This document shows positions 60,623 through 64,000 of a stretch of DNA of 64,000 bases, piece by piece (position 1 is the first letter of the stretch; each line of letters opens with the position of its first letter). Below the pieces are notes generated by a model. It was not told the DNA's origin, did no database searches, and worked only from the letters and a program-made list of their open reading frames with translations. The position numbers and the translations under genes are program-made. Origin of the DNA: Opitutales bacterium (GTDB lineage: Bacteria > Verrucomicrobiota > Verrucomicrobiia > Opitutales > Oceanipulchritudinaceae); contig JAFIGH010000003.1 of NCBI GenBank assembly GCA_020831525.1, forward strand, positions 1 through 64,000, written 5' to 3'.

Positions 60623-62187
60623 AACCTTTCCTGCCGCAAGAATTCGCCACCGTCCAGCCCGTCGCCGCCCAGCGCGCCGCAAGGGCCGCCGCCCTGGCGG
60701 AGAGTCCCGCGCGCCGCGCCCTGATCCTCGCCGTCGGCGCGCTCTCCCGCCAGCCCGGCGCGCTTCAGGAGTTTTGCGCCTTCGCCCTCAACCGGAGGCT
60801 TGAGGGCTTTGTCTACAATGACCCGTCCGGACCGGGCAACGAAGTGCTGCGCGGCAACGCCCTTGAAGACGCTTTCTCCACCCTTCGCGACCGTTCCGCG
60901 AAGGAGATCACCTTCAGCGCCGGGGATCTCGCCCGCGCTCTGCACGCGGCAGACACGGCGGACCTCCTGTCCGTTTTCGGCAGCGGCAAGGATGCCGCAG
61001 ACTCGGAAGCCGCAGACCCGGATGCCGAAGTCGAAGAAGAGATCCCCGCCCGCGTCACACGCGCCGACGTACTGGACGCGCACCGCCAGTGCGCGACGCG
61101 ACTGCCCGCACGGCTCGCCGAGATATTCGACGACCCGCGGGACACCCGCGCCGCTCATGATCCGGACAAGCCGCTCGCCCCGGCATGGTTCCCCGCGCTG
61201 GATGAAGCCCTCGTCGACGCGCTCCGCCACTGGCACGCCCATCTCCTCGGAAAAGGCGTCGAGACCTCCGCAGGCCGCGAAGTCCGGAACGCCTGCGAAT
61301 ACGCGGCCCGCCGGGGCGGATTCGTCTTCATCCACGGTGAGGCGAGGCTTGGCAAGACAACCGCCGCTCGCCTCTGGGTCGACGGCAACCCGGACCGCGC
61401 CCGCTACATCACCCTTGAGGCGGACGCCAACGACCGCTACTTCTATTACACCATCGCGCGGGAAATCGGCTGCGACCTCAGCCCCGACGCCACTTCGCCC
61501 GTCGCCAAGCGGGCAATTGCGGAAGTCCTCGGCAACCGCGATCTCGTGCTTGTCATCGACGAGGCACACCATCTTTTCACCGGCTCGCGCAAGAACGTTC
61601 CGAAGCGCCTGGAGTGGCTCCGCACCGCCCTCGTCAACAAAAATGTGCCCGTCGTGCTTATCACGACCCCGCAGTTCATGCACACCCTGCGGATCGTTGA
61701 GCAGGAATCGCAGTTCAACCTTGAGCAGTTCAGAGGCCGCATAACGAAAGTCTTCAACCTTGGGGTCGACCTGCCCAAAGACGACTTTCAGGCCGTCGCG
61801 AGACATCTCTTTCCGGGCGCTTCCGGATCCGCTCTCCGGGCCGCCGCGGGTTACGCCCTGTCAAGCCGCGTCTACCTGCATGCCCTCCGCGTCTTGAAAG
61901 ACGAAGTGGCCCTCTTGTCACCCGACACGGAGAACCCTTCTGACGACTGCATGCGCGCGGCAATCCGTGCCTGCATCGAAAACGATTCCACCCTTTACGG
62001 GCTCTTCAGCCCGGCCCAGAGCCCCAAGGCGAAGGCGAAAGCCCAGCCCGCCGCGCGCCTCCCCGAAGCGCCCCCCGACTTTTCCATTCCGGAGCCAAGG
62101 AACACCCCGTGCAGAGTGCCTGAAAGCCCTGTGCACGACCGGTTCAAACGCTCCGAAACCCCCGCTTTTTCAGAACTCACGACCTGA
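60619..62187 (+). CDS. MuB-like AAA+ ATPase (transposition target activator)
   Basis: A 522-aa protein. Walker A HGEARLGKTTA (240-249) and Walker B LVLVIDEAHHLF (D314, E315). The N-terminal ~200 residues are an unassigned extension, partly acidic. MuB-type ATPases deliver the transposase to target DNA and confer target immunity. Coupled to MuA by ATGA overlap; last gene of the element. Confidence 0.8.
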   Translation: MKPFLPQEFATVQPVAAQRAARAAALAESPARRALILAVGALSRQPGALQEFCAFALNRRLEGFVYNDPSGPGNEVLRGNALEDAFSTLRDRSAKEITFSAGDLARALHAADTADLLSVFGSGKDAADSEAADPDAEVEEEIPARVTRADVLDAHRQCATRLPARLAEIFDDPRDTRAAHDPDKPLAPAWFPALDEALVDALRHWHAHLLGKGVETSAGREVRNACEYAARRGGFVFIHGEARLGKTTAARLWVDGNPDRARYITLEADANDRYFYYTIAREIGCDLSPDATSPVAKRAIAEVLGNRDLVLVIDEAHHLFTGSRKNVPKRLEWLRTALVNKNVPVVLITTPQFMHTLRIVEQESQFNLEQFRGRITKVFNLGVDLPKDDFQAVARHLFPGASGSALRAAAGYALSSRVYLHALRVLKDEVALLSPDTENPSDDCMRAAIRACIENDSTLYGLFSPAQSPKAKAKAQPAARLPEAPPDFSIPEPRNTPCRVPESPVHDRFKRSETPAFSELTT

Positions 62188-62281
62188 TCGGCGGGCCAGT
62201 CAAATTCATTCAAAACCCCGGTTCCACTCCGGAGGTTAATTCGTGTACCGATGAATCGGACATCGGACACGTTTAAACCCA

Positions 62282-62302
62282 GATCTTTTTTGTCCGGTTA
62301 CA
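62282..62302 (-). repeat. right terminal inverted repeat of the Mu-like element
   Basis: On the minus strand it reads TGTAACCGGACAAAAAAGAT; matches the left end after 7 variable bases. Ends in CA on the plus strand. Confidence 0.65.
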
Positions 62303-62412
62303 ACTTCCCCTTCCAATGACGACCGACGCGCGGACTCACCCGGCGGAAAAGAGATCGCGGAGTCTAATCGCGGCGAGTCCGGGCAATGTGCTGGTACCGT
62401 GGATGTCGGCGA

Positions 62413-63120
62413 CTACTCTTCCGCAGTCAGAATCTCCCGCAGGAACCGCGTGCGGTGTGCGGGACTGCGGCCGTGGCGGCGGAGCGCGGCGCGGTGGGCA
62501 CCGGTGCCGTAGCCGACGTGGCGCTCGAAACCGTAGACCGGATACTGCGGGGCGAGTTCACGCATGAGCCGGTCGCGGGTGACTTTGGCGACGATGGAAG
62601 CGAGCGCGATGATGAGCGAACAAGCGTCGCCTTTGACAATCGCTTCGTGACGGTACGGGAAGTTCTTGAGCGGGAGTCCGTCGACGAGGACGCGGGCGGA
62701 CGGCGGTGTGACGGCATCGAATAGCGGGCCGCCCGCGTCGTCGGTCGCGGGAACCGCGAGGTCTCCCCCGAGTCCCTCGACGGCGCGGGCCATGGCGAGC
62801 TTGGTAGCACCGAGGATGTTGACCGATTCGATTTCCGCGACGGACCCGGTGCCCGGGGCGAATCGCAGAAGCGCCTGCCCGGCGGCGGCATCCATGCGGG
62901 CCAGAACGCCCTCCCGGATCTCTGCGGGGAGCACTTTGGAGTCGCGCGCGACGGCGGCGAGTTCGTGCAGTGCGTCGCCGCACAGGACTTCCGCGCGCAC
63001 CGCCACGGCGGCAGCGACGACGGGCCCGGCGAGCGCTCCGCGTCCCGCCTCGTCGATGCCGACGAGCCACGCCGCGCCTTTGAGGCGCGCGCGGTCGAAC
63101 GCTAGCGGCGCGGCGTCCAC
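62413..63120 (-). CDS. rnhB: ribonuclease HII
   Basis: A 235-aa RNase HII that removes RNA, including single ribonucleotides, from DNA. GIDEAGRGALAGPVVAAAVA is the catalytic DE motif, DSKVLPAEIR contains the next Asp block, and LVDGLPLKNFPY and SIVAKVTRDRLM the remaining conserved parts. I start at GTG 63120: the N-terminus VDAAPLAFDRARLKGAAWLV gives the usual spacing, and it overlaps the RNase HIII stop by 19 bp. Confidence 0.85.
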   Translation of the reverse strand: MDAAPLAFDRARLKGAAWLVGIDEAGRGALAGPVVAAAVAVRAEVLCGDALHELAAVARDSKVLPAEIREGVLARMDAAAGQALLRFAPGTGSVAEIESVNILGATKLAMARAVEGLGGDLAVPATDDAGGPLFDAVTPPSARVLVDGLPLKNFPYRHEAIVKGDACSLIIALASIVAKVTRDRLMRELAPQYPVYGFERHVGYGTGAHRAALRRHGRSPAHRTRFLREILTAEE

Positions 63121-64000
63121 TTGGGCTTTTCGGGGACGGGCAGACCGAGGATTTCGTAGGCCGTCTTGAAGTGGACCTTGGCGAAATCCTTGAGCCGGTG
63201 GGCGCCGAGTTTGGAGACGAGTTCCTTGCCCTGCTCGCGCACGGCGGCGCTCGCGCCCTTGCGCAGCGGTTCGCCGAAATCCTTGCTCAGCTTGCCCATT
63301 TGCCGGACGAACTCCGCGCGCGCGCAGATGGAAGCCGCCGCGACGACGGGATCGTCCTCCGCCTTCGTGCGCATGCGCAGGTCGAAGTCGATGCCGTCCT
63401 TCTTCAACTGCTGCTGCGTGAGGGGCGCCTTGCTGAACTGGTCGACGAGCCCCCACTCCACTTGGCGCTCCTGCAGCGCGGCGGCGAGGGAGCGGGCGTG
63501 GTACCAGGCGAGTAGCTTGTTGAGGTTGGCGTTGGGCTTGGACATCAATTCGTTGTACCGCGCCATGCCGGCGAAGGTCTTTTTCACGACAACGCCCTTC
63601 GTCTTGAGGATGATCTTCTCGAGACGGAGAATGCTGCCGTCGGTGATGGCCTTGGAATCCTTCACGCCCTCCTCGCGCCATTTGCGAACCATGTCGCCGT
63701 CGGCAATGACACAGCAGGAAACGAGCGGACCGAAGACATCGCCCTTGCCCGCCTCGTCGAGGCCGGCGTGGGGTTCGTAGTATTCCGGGTTGTGAAACTC
63801 CTCGTAACCGAGCTGGGGCGATTTCGTGACCTCGGGTTCGAGGATGTTCTGCACAAACGCCTGCGTGCCCTTGCCCTGGATAACGACCTTGCCGCTCTTG
63901 TAGGCGACGATGTTGATGCCCTCGTAGGGCGCCTTGAAGGCGAAGCGCGAGTGTGCGACGTCGTAGAAAGCGTAGAGCCGCTTGTCGCAGATCTTTTCGA
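63102..64000 (-). CDS. rnhC: ribonuclease HIII, 5' part beyond the window
   Basis: The open frame continues to the window edge. It carries the N-terminal substrate-binding (TBP-like) part (KRLYAFYDVAHSRFAFKAPY, KSGKVVIQGKGTQAFVQNIL) and the catalytic HYEPHAGLDEAGKGDVFGPL-like region (AGLDEAGKGDVFGP), then DSKAITDG and AEFVRQMGKL. The DEAGKG sequence distinguishes HIII from HII. Adjacent to and overlapping rnhB, so the cell encodes both type 2 RNases H in one transcript. Confidence 0.9.
   Translation of the reverse strand, partial: EKICDKRLYAFYDVAHSRFAFKAPYEGINIVAYKSGKVVIQGKGTQAFVQNILEPEVTKSPQLGYEEFHNPEYYEPHAGLDEAGKGDVFGPLVSCCVIADGDMVRKWREEGVKDSKAITDGSILRLEKIILKTKGVVVKKTFAGMARYNELMSKPNANLNKLLAWYHARSLAAALQERQVEWGLVDQFSKAPLTQQQLKKDGIDFDLRMRTKAEDDPVVAAASICARAEFVRQMGKLSKDFGEPLRKGASAAVREQGKELVSKLGAHRLKDFAKVHFKTAYEILGLPVPEKPKWTPRR

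Larger units (their letters stand above)
49394..62302. mobile_element. 12.9-kb Mu-like transposable element
   Basis: The boundaries are proposed from matched ends: left TGACACTGGACAAAAAGATT and right (reverse complement) TGTAACCGGACAAAAAAGAT. Both start TG, with GGACAAAAA beginning at base 8. Inside are a divergent repressor, an early operon, tape measure, portal-protease, and MuA and MuB transposition genes at the right end. A 5-bp target duplication is not visible (GACAC left, ACTTC right). Terminase, major capsid, tail sheath/tube and lysis genes are absent. All large reading frames are intact. Confidence 0.75.

Noticed and set aside
49394-62302. A complete Mu-like prophage
   Set aside because: Terminase, major capsid, sheath, tube and lysis genes are missing, and 12.9 kb leaves no room for them.

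Overview
The window looks like a GC-rich Verrucomicrobiota chromosome (Opitutae-like, by inference). The evidence is three proteins with the PEP-CTERM exosortase-sorting tail, Cys-type sulfatases and polysaccharide lyases, tandem RNase HIII/HII genes, abundant REP-like palindromic repeats and many toxin-antitoxin (TA) scars. No rRNA, tRNA or CRISPR array was seen.

Layout. 0.3-1.9 kb: a frameshifted M50 protease and an AbrB/PIN TA pair. 1.9-8.1 kb: a minus-strand carbohydrate operon (alginate-lyase-family enzyme, GH28, sulfatase, GH29 fucosidase) interrupted by a decayed TA pair that sits between two copies of a REP-like repeat. 8.1-20.4 kb: extracellular proteins. Two short PEP-CTERM proteins on the minus strand and a plus-strand cluster (1586-aa modular protein, PEP-CTERM protein, lyase fusion) share an unusual ~43-bp upstream element and a recurring beta-sandwich module. 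20.9-25.3 kb: a XylR-like regulator and a TAXI-type TRAP transporter. 25.4-32.2 kb: RHH/PIN TA pair, photolyase, GNAT acetyltransferase, SBF-like transporter, CPBP protease, and a coupled glucuronokinase/nucleotidyltransferase pair.

32.7-48.1 kb is a defence island entirely on the minus strand. Its promoter-proximal half encodes a PLD-nuclease/SNF2 helicase, a DUF3800 protein, a large Eco57I-like DNA methyltransferase and a SIR2-domain protein. The second half is a tight five-gene run: SIR2, HerA, a putative dual-OB protein and two DUF488 proteins, nearly all joined by ATGA overlaps. The methyltransferase carries a 75-bp REP palindrome in frame, its target-recognition part appears swapped in, and two pieces resembling methyltransferase C-termini lie further downstream. 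This region is the best candidate for an undescribed or composite immune system.

48.2-49.2 kb holds a VapBC pair and an orphan antitoxin. 49.39-62.30 kb is a compact 12.9-kb Mu-like element with recognisable TG...CA ends: repressor, Ner-like regulator, tape-measure protein, a portal fused to a Mu I-type protease, several unknowns, then MuA and MuB. It has no visible terminase, major capsid or tail genes, so it is either a defective prophage or a satellite-like transposable element. The window ends with rnhB overlapping a partial rnhC.
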